The notes: generated from the sequence alone by a model not told the origin. A stretch of 47,175 nt of DNA from Bacteroidales bacterium (GCA_024762655.1 JANTHB010000018.1:1-47175), one strand, 5' to 3'. Numbered from the stretch's first letter, positions 25,978 through 36,245 are shown. A program made the numbers and translations.

Positions 25978-26691
25978 ATGAAAAAACCATTATTGATCCT
26001 GAAAGCCGGGAACACCTTCCCGGAAGTAATCCGTTATTACGGGGATTTTGAAGATTGGTTCCGGGCCAAAGTCAGCCCCCCCAGGGAAGACCTGGTGGCA
26101 GAAGTATTCCTGGAAGATGCAACGTGGCCGGATTATCACGACTTTGCCGGTACGATCGTTACCGGCTCGCACGATGATGTGACTGACCACACCCCATGGA
26201 TAGAGACATTGGCTTCATGGCTGCGTGAAGCCATTGCCAAGGACCATCCGGTGCTGGGGGTCTGTTTCGGTCATCAGATACTGGCCTATGCCGCCGGTGG
26301 TGAGATAGGCGATCATCCCGGCGGACAGGAACTGGGCAGTGTGGATATTACCCTGACAAAAGAAGGACGGGAGGACCCGTTGTTTCAGGGTTTACCCCCC
26401 GTTTTTCCGGTACATGTCAACCATGCCCAGACGGTCCGGTCGATGCCGCCCGAAGCCCGGTTGCTGGCATATAACGATTTTGAAGCCACGCATGCTTTCC
26501 GCATCCGCAATGCCCTCGGGGTACAGTTTCATCCTGAATATACGGAAGAAATAATGCGGGCCCTGATCATGGAGCAGAAAGAGCATATCGAAAAAACCGG
26601 CCGCTCCGTAAAGAGCCTCCTGGAACAGGTTACGCCCCTGGATTACGGAAAGGTTATATTGAATAACTTTATAAAGAGCTTGGAGGGATAA
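25978..26691 (+). CDS. Class I glutamine amidotransferase (GMP synthase-like)
   Basis: A 237-residue stand-alone class I glutamine amidotransferase domain. The nucleophile elbow is GVCFGHQ with C96, and the other triad members are H185 and E187 in VQFHPEY. The N-terminal ILKAGNTFPEV and the oxyanion-strand segment IVTGSHDDV are typical. Such free-standing domains hydrolyse glutamine or a gamma-glutamyl compound; homologues are often annotated as GMP synthase-like. No synthetase partner is nearby, so a gamma-glutamyl hydrolase role is as likely as amidotransfer. It follows the small membrane protein gene. Confidence 0.88.
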   Translation: MKKPLLILKAGNTFPEVIRYYGDFEDWFRAKVSPPREDLVAEVFLEDATWPDYHDFAGTIVTGSHDDVTDHTPWIETLASWLREAIAKDHPVLGVCFGHQILAYAAGGEIGDHPGGQELGSVDITLTKEGREDPLFQGLPPVFPVHVNHAQTVRSMPPEARLLAYNDFEATHAFRIRNALGVQFHPEYTEEIMRALIMEQKEHIEKTGRSVKSLLEQVTPLDYGKVILNNFIKSLEG

Positions 26692-27170
26692 TGATAGGAT
26701 TCAGGGATGAAAGAGTTATATGACAAACGCCTCCCTGAAGGGAGACGTGAAAATCAAATGATAATGGCCATACAGTTGTAACATACTGTTTTAATTGCAG
26801 TTAATACAAGATATCCAACTATTGTACTAAAAGAGAATAGTGAGCGAATTCAGAAACAACCTAAATTTCTCTGAGATTTTGGTTTTGTGTCGAGGATGCT
26901 CGCAGCTCTAACGAAATGCTCGCTTACAGCATTTCGAAAGTTGCGGTATGACCATCGTATGACAGCAAGCGCAGCAAACGAATGACTTTGGACGACAGTG
27001 AAAGCCCATATAACATTCCTGCATATTTATACAATATTACACGTTCCTGCATTCGATTGTGTCTTCCCGCCACCCTGCGTTGATGTGAACTTTTTAATCA
27101 TATATTTTTCTGATTTTCTATCACATAGAAATCATCTTATGTTTGACAGCATAAAAAAGTTGTAAAAATA
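26692..27170. other. Intergenic region with a structured segment
   Basis: No open frame with coding character. At 26730-26749 a CGCCTCCC-TGAA-GGGAGACG hairpin follows the amidotransferase gene, but without a T-run. At about 26901-26945 an outer CGCAGCT/AGTTGCG stem encloses a second stem CGAAATGCT/AGCATTTCG, forming a nested structure. Near 27111-27134 TGATTTTCTATCACATAGAA (with a one-base bulge) is an imperfect inverted repeat just upstream of the ilv promoter that could bind a regulator. Confidence 0.4.
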
Positions 27171-27201
27171 TTTGGTCATGAAAAAAGGATGTATACTTTT
27201 G
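27171..27201 (+). promoter_or_regulatory. Promoter of the ilv-leu operon
   Basis: TTTG (27171-27174, followed by G) and TACTTTTG (27194-27201) are separated by 19 bases, an exact match to the Bacteroidota consensus TTTG-N19-21-TAnnTTTG. Transcription should start near 27206-27210, about 10-14 bases before the leader peptide ATG. Confidence 0.65.
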
Positions 27202-27219
27202 TTGTCTCAAAGAGCCAAC

Positions 27220-27276
27220 ATGATCCATTTGAGTGTAAATATCATTCTTTCCGTTCTTATCCTGCGCAGGGGATGA
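27220..27276 (+). CDS. ilv leader peptide
   Basis: An 18-codon frame with product MIHLSVNIILSVLILRRG and a TGA stop at 27274-27276. Ten of the 18 residues are Ile, Leu or Val, including the run Ile-Ile-Leu at codons 8-10 and Val-Leu-Ile-Leu at codons 12-15. It starts just downstream of a consensus promoter and ends upstream of three alternative hairpins and ilvD. It plays the part of IlvL/LeuL in enteric bacteria: ribosome progress through it senses charged branched-chain tRNAs. The stop codon lies 3 bases before the antiterminator segment, so a ribosome that completes translation would cover that segment. The peptide itself probably has no function. Confidence 0.75.
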   Translation: MIHLSVNIILSVLILRRG

Positions 27277-27315
27277 GATGAGAATGGTATAAAGATTATA
27301 TCCGAACCGTTCTCA
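27239..27315 (+). promoter_or_regulatory. Attenuator: protector and antiterminator segments
   Basis: Segment 1 (27239-27249, overlapping the Ile-Ile-Leu codons) can pair with segment 2 (27280-27290) over 11 bases including two G-U pairs. Segment 2 (27279-27288) can instead pair with segment 3 (27306-27315) over 10 bases with one G-U pair. Segment 3 is also the left arm of the terminator. The 1:2, 2:3 and 3:4 pairings are therefore mutually exclusive in the classical way: a ribosome stalled at the Ile/Leu/Val codons would free segment 2 to form the antiterminator. Confidence 0.7.
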
Positions 27316-27336
27316 CCCAGGGGACGGTTCTTTTTT
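27304..27336 (+). terminator. Attenuator terminator before ilvD
   Basis: An 11-base-pair stem GAACCGTTCTC (27304-27314) / GGGGACGGTTC (27320-27330) with two G-U pairs and the loop ACCCA, followed at once by six T (27331-27336). It lies 48 bases before ilvD, inside the transcribed leader, so it must act conditionally. Confidence 0.8.
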
Positions 27337-27340
27337 ATAA

Positions 27341-27382
27341 GATAAAAGACAAAAGTAAAAAGATAAAAGTAAAAAAAAGATA
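27341..27382 (+). repeat. A-rich tandem tract between attenuator and ilvD
   Basis: Units of GATAAAAG and (A)AAAGTAAA repeat up to the ilvD start codon. The tract is purine/A-rich, unstructured, and may help initiation as A-rich leaders do in Bacteroidota. Confidence 0.6.
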
Positions 27383-27384
27383 CG

Positions 27385-29217
27385 ATGAAGATACCGCTCA
27401 GAAGCAATACCACCACACAGGGCCGGATCATGGCAGGGGCACGCAGTCTCTGGCGTGCCGACGGGATGAAAGAGTTTCATTTCGGCCGCCCGGTTTTTGC
27501 CATCGTAAACTCATTTTCCCAGTTTGTGCCGGGACATGTTCATCTGCATAATATCGGGCAGGAGTTGAAGAAAAAGATCGAAGCCCGGGGTTATTTTGCT
27601 GCCGAGTTCAACACCATCGCCATTGACGACGGGATTGCCATGGGACACCAGGGCATGTTGTATTCCCTGCCGTCACGCGATCTGATTGCCGACAGTGTCG
27701 AGTATGTCGTGAATGCCCACATGGCCGATGCTATGATCTGTATCTCCAACTGCGATAAAATCACTCCCGGGATGATGATGGCCGCTATGCGGCTTAATAT
27801 CCCCGCGATCTTTGTATCGGGAGGACCTATGGAAGCCGGGGTGGTAGGAGATCAGATGTACGACCTGGTGGATGCCATGGTCATGGCCGGCGATCCGGAG
27901 GTCAGCGAGCAGGCTTTGCTGGAGGTAGAACGTAATGCCTGTCCCACCTGTGGTTCCTGTTCGGGTATGTTCACCGCCAATTCCATGAACTGTCTGGCTG
28001 AAGCCCTGGGGATTGCCCTCCCCGGAAACGGGACCGTTGTGGCTACCCACAAAAACCGGATCACCCTCTTCGACAAAGCCGTGGACCTGATCATTGAGAA
28101 CACCAACAAATATTATGAGGAGGGAGACTCCTCCGTCCTGCCCCGCAGCATCGCCACCCGGGAGGCCTTCCTAAACGCCATGTCTCTGGACATAGCCATG
28201 GGAGGGTCCACCAATACGGTGTTACACCTGCTGGCTGTTGCCCATGAGGCAGGCGTGGATTTTGCCATGAAAGACATTGACGACCTGTCCCGCAGCATTC
28301 CGAATCTCTGCAAGGTGGCGCCCAGCTCACACTATCATGTGCAGGATGTCAACAGAGCCGGAGGGATCCTCTCTATTATGGGAGAACTGGACCGGCAGGG
28401 ACTCATCGATCATTCGGTAAAAAGAGTTGATTATCCCAGTCTGGAGGATGCCCTCAACGACTTTGACATTATGCGTCCCTCCGTTACCGCCTATGCCCAA
28501 AAAATATTCACCAGTGCACCCGGGATGTTCCGGAACCTGGAAATGGGATCACAGGAGAACTACTATGACGAACCGGACCAGGACCGCGCGAAAGGCTGCA
28601 TACGGGATTATGATCATGCCTATAACAAGGAAGGCGGTCTGGCCGTCCTCTTCGGCAATATCGCCCGTGACGGATGTATTGTCAAGACCGCCGGGGTAGA
28701 TGAATCGCTTTATACCTTTAGTGGCAGTGCGCGTGTTTACGAATCGCAGGAAGCGGCCTGTGATGCTATTCTGGGGCATGAGCTTGAGCCCGGAGATGTA
28801 GTGATCATCCGTTACGAAGGACCCAAAGGAGGCCCCGGCATGCAGGAGATGCTTTATCCTACCTCATACATTAAGTCCATGAAACTGGACAAGTCGTGCG
28901 CCCTGATCACCGACGGCCGTTTCTCGGGCGGCACCGCCGGCCTCTCCATAGGTCATGTCTCTCCCGAAGCGGCTGCCGGAGGAGAAATCGCCCTGATAAA
29001 GGACGGAGATATCATAGATATCAACATCCCCGAACGAAGTATCCAAGTCCGCTTATCCGAAGATGAGCTGGCAGCACGCAGGGAGGCAGAAGAAAAGAGA
29101 GGGGAAAAGGCCTACACCCCTACAACACGAAACCGCAATATCCCGGTATCCCTGCAGGCATATGCACAAATGGTCACCTCGGCCGACAAAGGGGCCATCC
29201 GGCAAATTAACCATTAG
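27385..29217 (+). CDS. ilvD: Dihydroxy-acid dehydratase
   Basis: A 610-residue dehydratase that converts 2,3-dihydroxy-isovalerate to 2-oxoisovalerate and 2,3-dihydroxy-3-methylvalerate to 2-oxo-3-methylvalerate, the third common step of valine and isoleucine synthesis. The Fe-S ligands are in [12 protein letters not shown] and [17 protein letters not shown]. The family segments [30 protein letters not shown] and the active-site [15 protein letters not shown] are intact. The sequence from the start codon ([14 protein letters not shown]) is the normal one. It is the first structural gene after the attenuator; ilvB follows 23 bases later. Confidence 0.97.
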   Translation: MKIPLRSNTTTQGRIMAGARSLWRADGMKEFHFGRPVFAIVNSFSQFVPGHVHLHNIGQELKKKIEARGYFAAEFNTIAIDDGIAMGHQGMLYSLPSRDLIADSVEYVVNAHMADAMICISNCDKITPGMMMAAMRLNIPAIFVSGGPMEAGVVGDQMYDLVDAMVMAGDPEVSEQALLEVERNACPTCGSCSGMFTANSMNCLAEALGIALPGNGTVVATHKNRITLFDKAVDLIIENTNKYYEEGDSSVLPRSIATREAFLNAMSLDIAMGGSTNTVLHLLAVAHEAGVDFAMKDIDDLSRSIPNLCKVAPSSHYHVQDVNRAGGILSIMGELDRQGLIDHSVKRVDYPSLEDALNDFDIMRPSVTAYAQKIFTSAPGMFRNLEMGSQENYYDEPDQDRAKGCIRDYDHAYNKEGGLAVLFGNIARDGCIVKTAGVDESLYTFSGSARVYESQEAACDAILGHELEPGDVVIIRYEGPKGGPGMQEMLYPTSYIKSMKLDKSCALITDGRFSGGTAGLSIGHVSPEAAAGGEIALIKDGDIIDINIPERSIQVRLSEDELAARREAEEKRGEKAYTPTTRNRNIPVSLQAYAQMVTSADKGAIRQINH

Positions 29218-29240
29218 CTATATCAAGTTAAACCTTACCA

Positions 29241-30983
29241 ATGATGAAGACAAACGACGAAAAAACAGCCAAAAAGGAACTTCCGGCAGAAGGCACGGAA
29301 ATTACGGGATCGGAAGCCCTTATCTTTTCCCTGTTAAAAGAAAATGTAGAAACAATTTTCGGGTATCCCGGCGGAGCCATCATGCCTGTTTACGATGCTC
29401 TTTTTGATTACCGGGACCAGCTCAACCACGTTCTGGTACGGCATGAGCAAGGGGCGGCCCATGCTGCAGAAAGCTACGCCAAGATTTTGGGGAAAACCGG
29501 CGTGGTTATGGTCACCTCGGGACCCGGAGCCACCAACCTGGTCACCGGTCTGGCCAATGCCATGATCGATTCGGTCCCCCTGGTAGCCTTCTCCGGACAG
29601 GTCTCTTCCAATCTCCTGGGTACAGATGCTTTTCAGGAGACCGACGTGATAGGCATTACCATGCCGGTAACCAAATGGAACTATCAGATCACCTCGGCTG
29701 AAGAAATCCCTGAAATCGTGGCCAAAGCTTTTTATATTGCCTCTACGGGCCGGCCGGGACCGGTGATGATAGACATCACCAAAGACGCACAATTCGGAAG
29801 GATGAAATGGCATTACAAAAAATGCCGGAGGATACGGAGCTATTTCCCTTATCCCAAGGTACAGATGGACCAGGTGGAAAAAGCAGCCCATCTGATCAAC
29901 AAAGCCCAGAAACCTTTATTGATCGCGGGAAGGGGCATTCTGATTTCCAAAGCGGAGGAAGAACTGATGAATCTGGTCACCAAAGCGGACATTCCGGTGA
30001 CCACCACCTTGCTCGGGCTCTCTTCCTTTCCGGTGGATCATCCCCTGAATGTGGGGATGCCGGGGATGCACGGCAATATGGCGCCCAACCTCAAGACCAA
30101 CGAGTGTGACCTGCTGATTGCCATAGGTATGCGTTTTGACGACCGGATCACCGGCCGGCTGGACGATTATGCCAACCAGGCCAAAATCATACACATCGAA
30201 ATAGATCACTCCGAGATCGGCAAAAACGTCCCGACAGACGTGGCCATCGTAGCAGACGCCAAGGACGCACTGTCAAAATTACTCCCTCTGATAAAAGAGA
30301 ATGATCACAAAGAATGGGTCGAGTCTTTCCGCAAAGAATATAAGAAGGAGTATGATAAAGTCATCAAGCCTGCCCGTGAGTCCAAAGGGTCGGATATTAA
30401 GATGGATGAGGTTGTTCATCTGGTATCGGATAAGACCGACGGCCAGGCCATCGTGGTCACCGACGTAGGACAACACCAGATGGTGGTAGCCAGAAACTAC
30501 AGTTTTAAAAAGGCCCGCAGCTTCGTCACTTCGGGAGGACTGGGGACCATGGGGTTCGGCTTACCGGCAGCCGTGGGGGCCAAAGTGGCCAGCCCCGACC
30601 GTACTGTGCTGGGATTTGCCGGTGACGGCGGGTTCCAGATGACCATCCAGGAACTGGGCACCATCGCCCAATATAAACTGCCTGTAAAAATGATCGTACT
30701 GAACAACTCATTCCTGGGCATGGTAAGACAATGGCAGGACATGTTTTTTGAAAAAAGATATTCTTTTACCGAGCTAACCAACCCTGCTTTCACCAAAATC
30801 GCCAGCGAGGGGTACGGCATTGCCTCCAGGTATATCGAAAAACGGGGAGATCTGGAAAAGGCGGTGGATGAGATGCTGGCTACCGACGGACCCTTCCTGC
30901 TCGAAGTAAAAGTGAAGAAAGAACAGAATGTCTTTCCGATGGTCCCCGCAGGAGCCTCCGTATCTGACATGGTAACCGAGTAG
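29241..30983 (+). CDS. ilvB: Acetolactate synthase, large (catalytic) subunit
   Basis: A 580-residue thiamine-diphosphate enzyme that condenses two pyruvates to 2-acetolactate, or pyruvate with 2-oxobutyrate to 2-aceto-2-hydroxybutyrate. The N-terminal pyrimidine-binding domain has FGYPGGAIMPVYDALFD and RHEQGAAHAAESYA with the catalytic Glu. The central FAD-type domain is at about 210-340. The C-terminal diphosphate-binding domain carries GDGGFQMTIQEL...IVLNN, the GDG...NN motif. The regulatory subunit gene follows 21 bases later. Product inhibition by valine is expected through that subunit. Confidence 0.97.
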   Translation: MMKTNDEKTAKKELPAEGTEITGSEALIFSLLKENVETIFGYPGGAIMPVYDALFDYRDQLNHVLVRHEQGAAHAAESYAKILGKTGVVMVTSGPGATNLVTGLANAMIDSVPLVAFSGQVSSNLLGTDAFQETDVIGITMPVTKWNYQITSAEEIPEIVAKAFYIASTGRPGPVMIDITKDAQFGRMKWHYKKCRRIRSYFPYPKVQMDQVEKAAHLINKAQKPLLIAGRGILISKAEEELMNLVTKADIPVTTTLLGLSSFPVDHPLNVGMPGMHGNMAPNLKTNECDLLIAIGMRFDDRITGRLDDYANQAKIIHIEIDHSEIGKNVPTDVAIVADAKDALSKLLPLIKENDHKEWVESFRKEYKKEYDKVIKPARESKGSDIKMDEVVHLVSDKTDGQAIVVTDVGQHQMVVARNYSFKKARSFVTSGGLGTMGFGLPAAVGAKVASPDRTVLGFAGDGGFQMTIQELGTIAQYKLPVKMIVLNNSFLGMVRQWQDMFFEKRYSFTELTNPAFTKIASEGYGIASRYIEKRGDLEKAVDEMLATDGPFLLEVKVKKEQNVFPMVPAGASVSDMVTE

Positions 30984-31004
30984 AACGTTGTAAAAACAAA
31001 CATT

Positions 31005-31553
31005 ATGGAAAAAACAGAAGAATTCACCATCAAGGTTTACAGCGAGAACCATATCGGCTTGCTGAACCGTCTGACCATTATTTTCACCAGACGCAAGATC
31101 AACATTGAAAGTCTGACCACCTCGGAATATCACATTCCCGGCGTTCACTCTTTCACCATTGTCGTCAACACGACCGAGACCATGATCCGCAAGATCATTT
31201 CACAAATCCAGAAACTGGTGGATGTTATGAAAGCCTTTTATTATCATTCGGATGAGATCATCTATCAGGAGATTGCCCTGTATAAGGTACCTACCTCTGC
31301 CCTATTGGAAACCAATGAGATAGAAAAACTGGTTCGCAGATACAATGCCCGTATTCTGGAGGTCACTCCCGAATATACGGCCATCGAAAAAACAGGCCAT
31401 AAAGAAGAAACCCAGGAGTTGCTGAACAAGATGAAGCCTTTTGGCCTGCTGGAATTTGTTCGTTCGGGAAGAGTGGCCATTACCAAGCCCATGAAAGAAC
31501 TGGCCGTACACCTGCAGGAACTGGAAGAGGCGACGAATTATACGAACGATTAA
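31005..31553 (+). CDS. ilvN: Acetolactate synthase, small (regulatory) subunit
   Basis: A 182-residue regulatory subunit with an N-terminal ACT domain (about 8-80: FTIKVYSENHIGLLNRLTIIFTRRKINIESLTTS) and the C-terminal ALS small-subunit domain (about 85-175). It binds the catalytic subunit encoded just upstream and confers feedback inhibition, usually by valine. Length and position are standard. The 87-base gap to ilvC has no promoter or terminator that I can see. The symbol ilvH would be equally valid. Confidence 0.95.
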   Translation: MEKTEEFTIKVYSENHIGLLNRLTIIFTRRKINIESLTTSEYHIPGVHSFTIVVNTTETMIRKIISQIQKLVDVMKAFYYHSDEIIYQEIALYKVPTSALLETNEIEKLVRRYNARILEVTPEYTAIEKTGHKEETQELLNKMKPFGLLEFVRSGRVAITKPMKELAVHLQELEEATNYTND

Positions 31554-31639
31554 GGTTTTGAGTTCAGGCATCAGGATTTAGCAGTAAACCGTTAAGGATT
31601 TATTAAAAAATACTCATTTTATTCATTAAAACAGTAATT

Positions 31640-32686
31640 ATGGCAAAGATCAATTTCGGAGGTGTTCTGGAAAATGTTGTTACCAGAGAAGAATTTCCTC
31701 TTGACAAGGCAAAAGAAGTACTGAAAAACGATACGCTTGCAGTGATAGGATACGGGGTTCAGGGCCCCGGGCAGGCACTGAACCTGAAAGACAACGGTTT
31801 CAATGTGATCGTTGGACAACGCAAAGGCTCGGGGTCATGGCAGAAAGCCCTGGACGACGGATGGGTGGAAGGCAAAGACCTGTTTGAGATAGAAGAAGCC
31901 TGCGAGAAAGGCACCATCCTCCTGAACCTGTTATCGGATGCCGGACAGATCGCTGCCTGGCCGGTCATGAAGAAACATCTTACCGAAGGAAAGGCCCTGT
32001 ATTTCTCTCACGGCTTCGGCATCACTTTCAGCGACCAGACGGGGATCATCCCTCCGGACAACATTGATGTGATCCTCGTAGCCCCGAAAGGTTCAGGCAC
32101 CTCTCTGCGCCGGCTTTTCCTGCAGAACAAAGGCATCAACTCCAGTTATGCCATCTACCAGGATGCTACCGGCAGAGCCAAAGACAGGGTACTGGCCATC
32201 GGCGTAGGTATCGGTTCCGGTTATCTTTTTGAGACCGATTTCAAAAGAGAAGTGTACAGTGACCTCACCGGAGAACGCGGGGTACTGATGGGAGCCATTG
32301 CCGGTATCATGGAAGCCCAGTACAACCTGTTAAGGTCCAGGGGACATTCCCCTTCGGAGGCTTTCAACGAAACCGTTGAAGAACTGACACAAAGCCTTAT
32401 GCCGTTGGTAGCCGAAAACGGCATGGATTGGATGTATGCCAATTGTTCCACCACCGCACAACGGGGAGCGCTGGACTGGAAAAACCGTTTCCGGGATGCT
32501 GTCAAACCGGTATTTGAGGAGTTATACGACAGCGTAGCTTCCGGCAATGAAGCACGTATCACCATAGAAGCGAACCGGAAACCCGATTATCGCGAAAAGC
32601 TCGCAAAAGAACTGGAAGAAATACACAACTCGGAGATGTGGACGACAGGTGCCCAGGTGCGCAAACTGAGACCCGAAAACAAATAA
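31640..32686 (+). CDS. ilvC: Ketol-acid reductoisomerase
   Basis: A 348-residue enzyme that isomerises and reduces acetolactate to 2,3-dihydroxy-isovalerate with NADPH and Mg2+. The Rossmann motif is [18 protein letters not shown], and [10 protein letters not shown] contributes to NADPH phosphate recognition. The class I knotted domain has the acidic Mg2+ ligands around [11 protein letters not shown] and EAFNETVEE. The ending VRKLRPENK is normal. The gene lies between ilvN and leuA; leuA begins only seven bases after its stop, so ilv and leu genes are one transcription unit. Confidence 0.97.
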   Translation: MAKINFGGVLENVVTREEFPLDKAKEVLKNDTLAVIGYGVQGPGQALNLKDNGFNVIVGQRKGSGSWQKALDDGWVEGKDLFEIEEACEKGTILLNLLSDAGQIAAWPVMKKHLTEGKALYFSHGFGITFSDQTGIIPPDNIDVILVAPKGSGTSLRRLFLQNKGINSSYAIYQDATGRAKDRVLAIGVGIGSGYLFETDFKREVYSDLTGERGVLMGAIAGIMEAQYNLLRSRGHSPSEAFNETVEELTQSLMPLVAENGMDWMYANCSTTAQRGALDWKNRFRDAVKPVFEELYDSVASGNEARITIEANRKPDYREKLAKELEEIHNSEMWTTGAQVRKLRPENK

Positions 32687-32693
32687 AACGATC

Positions 32694-34190
32694 ATGGACG
32701 AAAGAGTATATGTTTTTGACACCACCCTCCGTGACGGAGAGCAGGTGCCCGGGTGTCAGCTTAACACCGTGGAAAAGATTGAAGTGGCGCAGGCACTGGA
32801 AGCGCTGGGGGTAGATATCATTGAAGCAGGGTTTCCCATTTCGAGTCCCGGGGATTTCAAGTCGGTGGTAGAGATCTCCAAAGCAGTGACACGTCCGGTA
32901 ATCTGCGGGCTTACCCGGGCCATTAAAAAAGACATAGAAGTGGCCGCCGAGGCCCTGCAGCATGCCAGGCGTCCCCGAATTCACACAGGCATCGGCACCT
33001 CCTACTATCATATTCATTATAAACTGAACTCTAATCCGGAAGAGATTATTGAGCGTGCCAGGGCTGCAGTCAAGTATGCCCGTAAGTTTGTGGATGACGT
33101 CGAGTTTTATGCCGAGGATGCCGGTCGCACCGAAAATGAATATCTGGCCCGTGTGGTGGAAGAGGTCATCAAAGCCGGGGCTACCGTAGTCAACATCCCG
33201 GATACTACGGGCTATGCGCTGCCCGAAGAGTTCGGATCCAAGATACGTTATCTGGTGGAAAATGTGCCAAATATTGATAAGGCCGTTATCTCCACACATT
33301 GTCACAATGATCTGGGCATGGCCACAGCCAATACCATCAACGGCGTCATCAACGGCGCCCGGCAGGTGGAAGTGACCATCAACGGCATTGGCGAAAGAGC
33401 GGGAAACACCTCACTCGAAGAAGTGGCCATGATCCTGAAAAGCCGGTATAAAGACCTGCACTTCACCACGGGGATCAACACGAAAAAGATCTATAAGACC
33501 AGCCGCATGGTCTCCTCGCTGATGAACATGCCGGTACAGCCCAACAAAGCCATTGTCGGACGCAATGCTTTTGCCCACTCCTCAGGCATACATCAGGATG
33601 GTGTTTTGAAAAAAAGAGAGAATTATGAGATCATCAATCCGAAAGATGTAGGTATCAAAGAATCGAGTATTGTCCTGACGGCCCGCAGCGGACGTGCCGC
33701 GCTGAAGCACAGACTGGATGTGCTGGGATATACCTTATCTAAAAATGCACTGGACGATGTCTATCAGCATTTTCTGGAACTGGCCGACAAGAAAAAGGAG
33801 ATCAAGGATGAGGACCTGGAGGTGTTGATGGGCACGTTCAAAAAAGAAGACCGCCATATCAAGCTGGAGAGGCTACAGGTTCTCTCCGGAAAATCCGTCT
33901 TTCCCACAGCGATGGTCCGTGTCAGGATCAATGGGGAATCCTTCACCTCCACCTCCACCGGAAACGGGCCCATTGATGCGGCTTTTTCGGCGGTCAAGCA
34001 ACTGATCAAACGAAAAGTCACGCTCGAAGAGTTTCTGATCCAGGCCATCACCAAAGGCAGCGACGACCTCGGAAAAGTTCATGTACAAATAGAGAACCGC
34101 GGACAGACCTACTACGGATTCTCGGCCAATACCGATATCATCACGGCTTCGGTGGAAGCATTCCTGGATGCCATCGGCAAGATTGTTTAA
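32694..34190 (+). CDS. leuA: 2-Isopropylmalate synthase
   Basis: A 498-residue enzyme that condenses acetyl-CoA with 2-oxoisovalerate, the first committed step of leucine synthesis. The catalytic TIM barrel has [14 protein letters not shown] and the metal-binding H-x-H in [14 protein letters not shown], then [15 protein letters not shown] linker with [14 protein letters not shown] follows, and a C-terminal LeuA dimer (leucine-binding) domain at about 370-498. That domain implies feedback inhibition by leucine. It follows ilvC by seven bases. Of the two LeuA-like proteins in the operon, this one has the standard features. Confidence 0.95.
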   Translation: MDERVYVFDTTLRDGEQVPGCQLNTVEKIEVAQALEALGVDIIEAGFPISSPGDFKSVVEISKAVTRPVICGLTRAIKKDIEVAAEALQHARRPRIHTGIGTSYYHIHYKLNSNPEEIIERARAAVKYARKFVDDVEFYAEDAGRTENEYLARVVEEVIKAGATVVNIPDTTGYALPEEFGSKIRYLVENVPNIDKAVISTHCHNDLGMATANTINGVINGARQVEVTINGIGERAGNTSLEEVAMILKSRYKDLHFTTGINTKKIYKTSRMVSSLMNMPVQPNKAIVGRNAFAHSSGIHQDGVLKKRENYEIINPKDVGIKESSIVLTARSGRAALKHRLDVLGYTLSKNALDDVYQHFLELADKKKEIKDEDLEVLMGTFKKEDRHIKLERLQVLSGKSVFPTAMVRVRINGESFTSTSTGNGPIDAAFSAVKQLIKRKVTLEEFLIQAITKGSDDLGKVHVQIENRGQTYYGFSANTDIITASVEAFLDAIGKIV

Positions 34191-34209
34191 AAAATTAAAT
34201 ATAGAACGT

Positions 34210-35607
34210 TTGGAACCAAAAACATTATTTGACAAGATCTGGGACAACCATGTGGTTGAACATATTGAAGGGGGCCCTGATGTTTTATATATCGACCGGC
34301 ATCTGATCCATGAGGTAACCAGTCCGCAGGCATTTGCCGGCATTGAACAACGGGGGATAAAAGTTTTCCGTCCCGACAGGACGGTAGCCACTGCCGACCA
34401 CAATGTGCCGACCCGCGACCAGCATCTCCCGATCCGGGAGGAGCTGTCACGCCTGCAGGTGCAGAAACTGGAAGAGAACTGCCGGAACCATAACATCCCC
34501 TTATACGGTCTGGGTCATCCGTGGCAGGGCATTGTTCATGTGATCGGCCCCGAGCTGGGCCTGACACAACCGGGCATGACCATCGTATGCGGGGACAGTC
34601 ACACCTCGACCCACGGAGCCTTCGGAAGCATCGCTTTCGGCATAGGCACCAGCGAGGTGGAGATGGTCCTGGCCACCCAGTGTGTCCTGCAGCCCAAGCC
34701 CAAAAAGATGAGGATCACGGTAGAAGGGACGCTCGGAAAAGGAGTCACCGCCAAAGACATTATCCTGTACATCACCTCAAAAATCTCTGCCAGCGGCGGC
34801 ACAGGTTACTTCATAGAATATGCCGGCAGTGCTATCCGGTCGCTCAGCATGGAGGGCCGCATGACCCTTTGTAATATGAGCATCGAGATGGGCGCCCGCG
34901 GCGGCCTGGTTGCCCCCGACGAAACCACGATCGAATATATGCGGGGAAGAGAGTTTGCGCCCAAAGGGGATGATTTTGACAGGATGGCCGAAGAATGGCT
35001 GTCGCTGAAAACAGAGGAAGGAGCGGTCTTTGACCGGGAGATCACTTATGATGCCGCCGACATAGAACCGATGATCACTTACGGAACCAACCCGGGCATG
35101 GGCATCCCTGTTACGGGGACCATCCCCGTGGTGAACAAGGACGATCCGGATGCCGGCTCTTACTATAAGGCCTTGGATTATATGGGATTCCGGGCCGGAG
35201 AACCCATGACAGGCAAGCCGGTGGATTATGTTTTTCTGGGCAGTTGTACCAACGGACGTATCGAAGACCTGCGGGCTTTTGTCCGGATGGTCCGGGGACA
35301 CAGAAAGGCAGACAATGTAGTGGCCTGGATCGTCCCGGGGTCGAAACAGGTAGAAAAACAAGCCATGCAGGAAGGGCTGGACAAGATCCTGAAAGAAGCC
35401 GGTTTTGAGCTGCGGCAACCAGGATGTTCGGCCTGTCTGGCGATGAATGATGATAAGATCCCGGCGGGGAAATACAGTGTCTCCACCTCCAACCGTAATT
35501 TTGAAGGCCGTCAGGGCCCGGGAGCCCGCACCATGCTGGCCAGCCCGTTGACCGCTGCGGCGGCAGCCATTACCGGAAAGATCACCGACCCGCGGGAATT
35601 TCTTTAA
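34210..35607 (+). CDS. leuC: 3-Isopropylmalate dehydratase, large subunit
   Basis: A 465-residue large subunit of isopropylmalate isomerase, which interconverts 2- and 3-isopropylmalate with LeuD. The start chosen is a TTG at 34210, giving (M)[15 protein letters not shown], the usual N-terminus of the family and no overlap with leuA. An in-frame ATG at 34168 would add 14 residues and overlap leuA by 23 bases. Motifs are [22 protein letters not shown] and the [4Fe-4S] cysteines C346 ([11 protein letters not shown]), C406 and C409 (CSAC). The C-terminal [14 protein letters not shown] is normal. LeuD begins 16 bases after the stop. Confidence 0.93.
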   Translation: MEPKTLFDKIWDNHVVEHIEGGPDVLYIDRHLIHEVTSPQAFAGIEQRGIKVFRPDRTVATADHNVPTRDQHLPIREELSRLQVQKLEENCRNHNIPLYGLGHPWQGIVHVIGPELGLTQPGMTIVCGDSHTSTHGAFGSIAFGIGTSEVEMVLATQCVLQPKPKKMRITVEGTLGKGVTAKDIILYITSKISASGGTGYFIEYAGSAIRSLSMEGRMTLCNMSIEMGARGGLVAPDETTIEYMRGREFAPKGDDFDRMAEEWLSLKTEEGAVFDREITYDAADIEPMITYGTNPGMGIPVTGTIPVVNKDDPDAGSYYKALDYMGFRAGEPMTGKPVDYVFLGSCTNGRIEDLRAFVRMVRGHRKADNVVAWIVPGSKQVEKQAMQEGLDKILKEAGFELRQPGCSACLAMNDDKIPAGKYSVSTSNRNFEGRQGPGARTMLASPLTAAAAAITGKITDPREFL

Positions 35608-35623
35608 ACCACCCACCCGATAA

Positions 35624-36232
35624 ATGAGCAAAAACATGCCAAGAGAAAAATTCACCATACTCCGTTCCCCTTTTGTTCCGTTGCCTGTTGACAATGTGGA
35701 CACCGACCAGATCATCCCGGCCCGTTTTCTGAAAGCCACCACCCGCGAAGGCTTTGGAGACAATCTCTTCCGCGACTGGCGGTATACCTCTGATGGAACT
35801 CCCAACCCGGATTTCGTCCTGAACAAAGACACATACTCGGGAAAGATCCTGGTGGCAGGAAAAAATTTCGGTTCCGGTTCCAGCCGCGAACACGCTGCCT
35901 GGGCATTGTACGACTACGGTTTCCGCGTGGTGGTGTCCAGTTTCTTTGCGGATATCTTCCGGAACAATGCTCTGAACAACGGGTTACTGCCTGTGCAGGT
36001 CACCGAAGGATTTTTGCAACGGCTGTTTGAACACTCCGCAACAGATCCGGATACGGTCCTGGAAATAAATCTCCCGGAACAAACAATCACCGTTGTCGCC
36101 ACCGGAGAGCACGAGGAGTTTGAGATCAATGCTTACAAAAAAGAATGTATGCTGAACGGATATGACGATATCGATTATCTGTTAAGCAACAAGGATAAAA
36201 TTACAGCTTACGAACAGTCACATCACAAATAA
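35624..36232 (+). CDS. leuD: 3-Isopropylmalate dehydratase, small subunit
   Basis: A 202-residue swivel subunit that completes the active site of LeuC. It has [17 protein letters not shown] near the start and [15 protein letters not shown], with the catalytic Ser/Arg segment. The FLKA loop is that of bacterial isopropylmalate isomerases, in contrast to the loops of the two fused enzymes earlier in the window. Length is normal. It is spaced 16 bases after leuC and 13 before the second leuA-like gene. Confidence 0.95.
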   Translation: MSKNMPREKFTILRSPFVPLPVDNVDTDQIIPARFLKATTREGFGDNLFRDWRYTSDGTPNPDFVLNKDTYSGKILVAGKNFGSGSSREHAAWALYDYGFRVVVSSFFADIFRNNALNNGLLPVQVTEGFLQRLFEHSATDPDTVLEINLPEQTITVVATGEHEEFEINAYKKECMLNGYDDIDYLLSNKDKITAYEQSHHK

Positions 36233-36245
36233 AAAAGAAAAGGCC

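Noticed and set aside
34777-35832. A 351-codon open frame on the minus strand
   Set aside because: Antisense across leuC and leuD, which are both certain.
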